A DNA stretch of 64,000 nt, from assembly GCF_014334015.1 (NCBI RefSeq), contig NZ_CP060488.1:2934501-2998500 (forward strand). Direction: 5' to 3'. The translations under genes were made by a program, and so were the position numbers. The stretch is from Bacteroides sp. M10 (GTDB lineage Bacteria; Bacteroidota; Bacteroidia; Bacteroidales; Bacteroidaceae). Positions 63,979 through 64,000 of the stretch are shown here, one piece after another (the first letter of the stretch is position 1; each line of letters opens with the position of its first letter). The notes beneath the pieces were generated by a model. It was not told where the DNA came from. It did no database searches and saw only the letters and a list, made by a program, of their open reading frames with translations.

Positions 63979-64000
63979 ATTGTTGTTCCCGGAACGGCAG

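Larger units (their letters stand above)
59900..64000. mobile_element. Left end of an integrative element at tRNA-Gln
   Basis: Directly after tRNA-Gln come an integrase, a small gene, an excisionase-like HTH protein, a DUF4373 replication-type protein and a small RHH-like protein, all on the plus strand. Base composition rises in GC from the integrase towards the window end, unlike the AT-richer chromosome before it. The other end and any mobilisation or transfer genes are outside the window, so whether it is conjugative or mobilisable is unknown. Confidence 0.85.

Overview
The window is a stretch of a gut Bacteroides chromosome. The -7 promoter elements fit TAnnTTTG, a SusC/SusD operon is present, regulation is of the ECF sigma/FecR type, and housekeeping genes (queA, aroB, alaS, rel, parAB, surE, lpxB, rsfS-ftsH-cdsA) are in typical Bacteroidales neighbourhoods. 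Gene content and order from about 22.4 to 45.2 kb match, from memory, the high-mannose N-glycan utilisation locus of Bacteroides thetaiotaomicron (BT3983-BT3994, followed by alaS). The GH92 enzyme at 33701-35968 even carries E533, D642 and D644 at the residue numbers I recall for BT3990. The host is therefore B. thetaiotaomicron or a close relative (inference).

Layout. 1-0.5 kb: C-terminal end of a GH97 glycosidase. 0.5-7.8 kb: a minus-strand efflux cluster made of an RND pump fused to a TolC-like domain, a lipoprotein adaptor, and a LytS/LytTR-type two-component pair. 8-21.5 kb: housekeeping and envelope genes (glutathione peroxidase, NUDIX, queA, tRNA-Pro, an AraC regulator, aroB, a large beta-barrel protein, cardiolipin synthase, rsmD, a RecD-like helicase). 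21.6-22.3 kb: two decayed genes. 22.4-42.2 kb: the N-glycan locus in two convergent arms. The plus arm is SusC, SusD, a broken 52-codon lipoprotein copy, a GH18-like pseudo-enzyme, a LamG protein, a GH18 endoglycosidase and a BACON lipoprotein. The minus arm is GH92, ECF sigma, FecR, GH92, GH92. 42.5-59.6 kb: alaS, M23 peptidase, MerR, rel, a lytic transglycosylase, parBA, surE-lpxB, a NigD-like lipoprotein, cdsA, ftsH, rsfS. 59.8-64 kb: tRNA-Gln followed by the left end of an integrative element (IntDOT-like integrase, an excisionase-like HTH protein, a DUF4373 replication-type protein, a small RHH-like protein, and an iteron-like repeat region running off the window).

How the locus should work (family knowledge): the surface endoglycosidase releases the glycan, SusC/SusD and the binding lipoproteins import it, and the three GH92 enzymes trim mannose. 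The SusC carries an N-terminal STN domain, so it can signal through FecR to the ECF sigma factor.

The most unusual observation lies where the two arms meet. The BACON lipoprotein gene (31380-32204) ends with the C-terminus of a DUF6078 protein. The opposing gene (32467-33573) starts as DUF6078 and ends as a BACON plus leucine-rich surface protein. Swapping the tails restores two ordinary proteins. A roughly 1.13-kb inversion between GAATATAC (32094-32101) and its inverted near-copy (33236-33243) has apparently made two reciprocal in-frame chimeras. Other notable signals are 22-bp-period GGCAC arrays at two intergenic sites, repeated 9-mers inside the DUF4373 gene, and four TGCTAGCA sites spaced 43-44 bp apart beside a perfect 20-bp palindrome in the mobile element.
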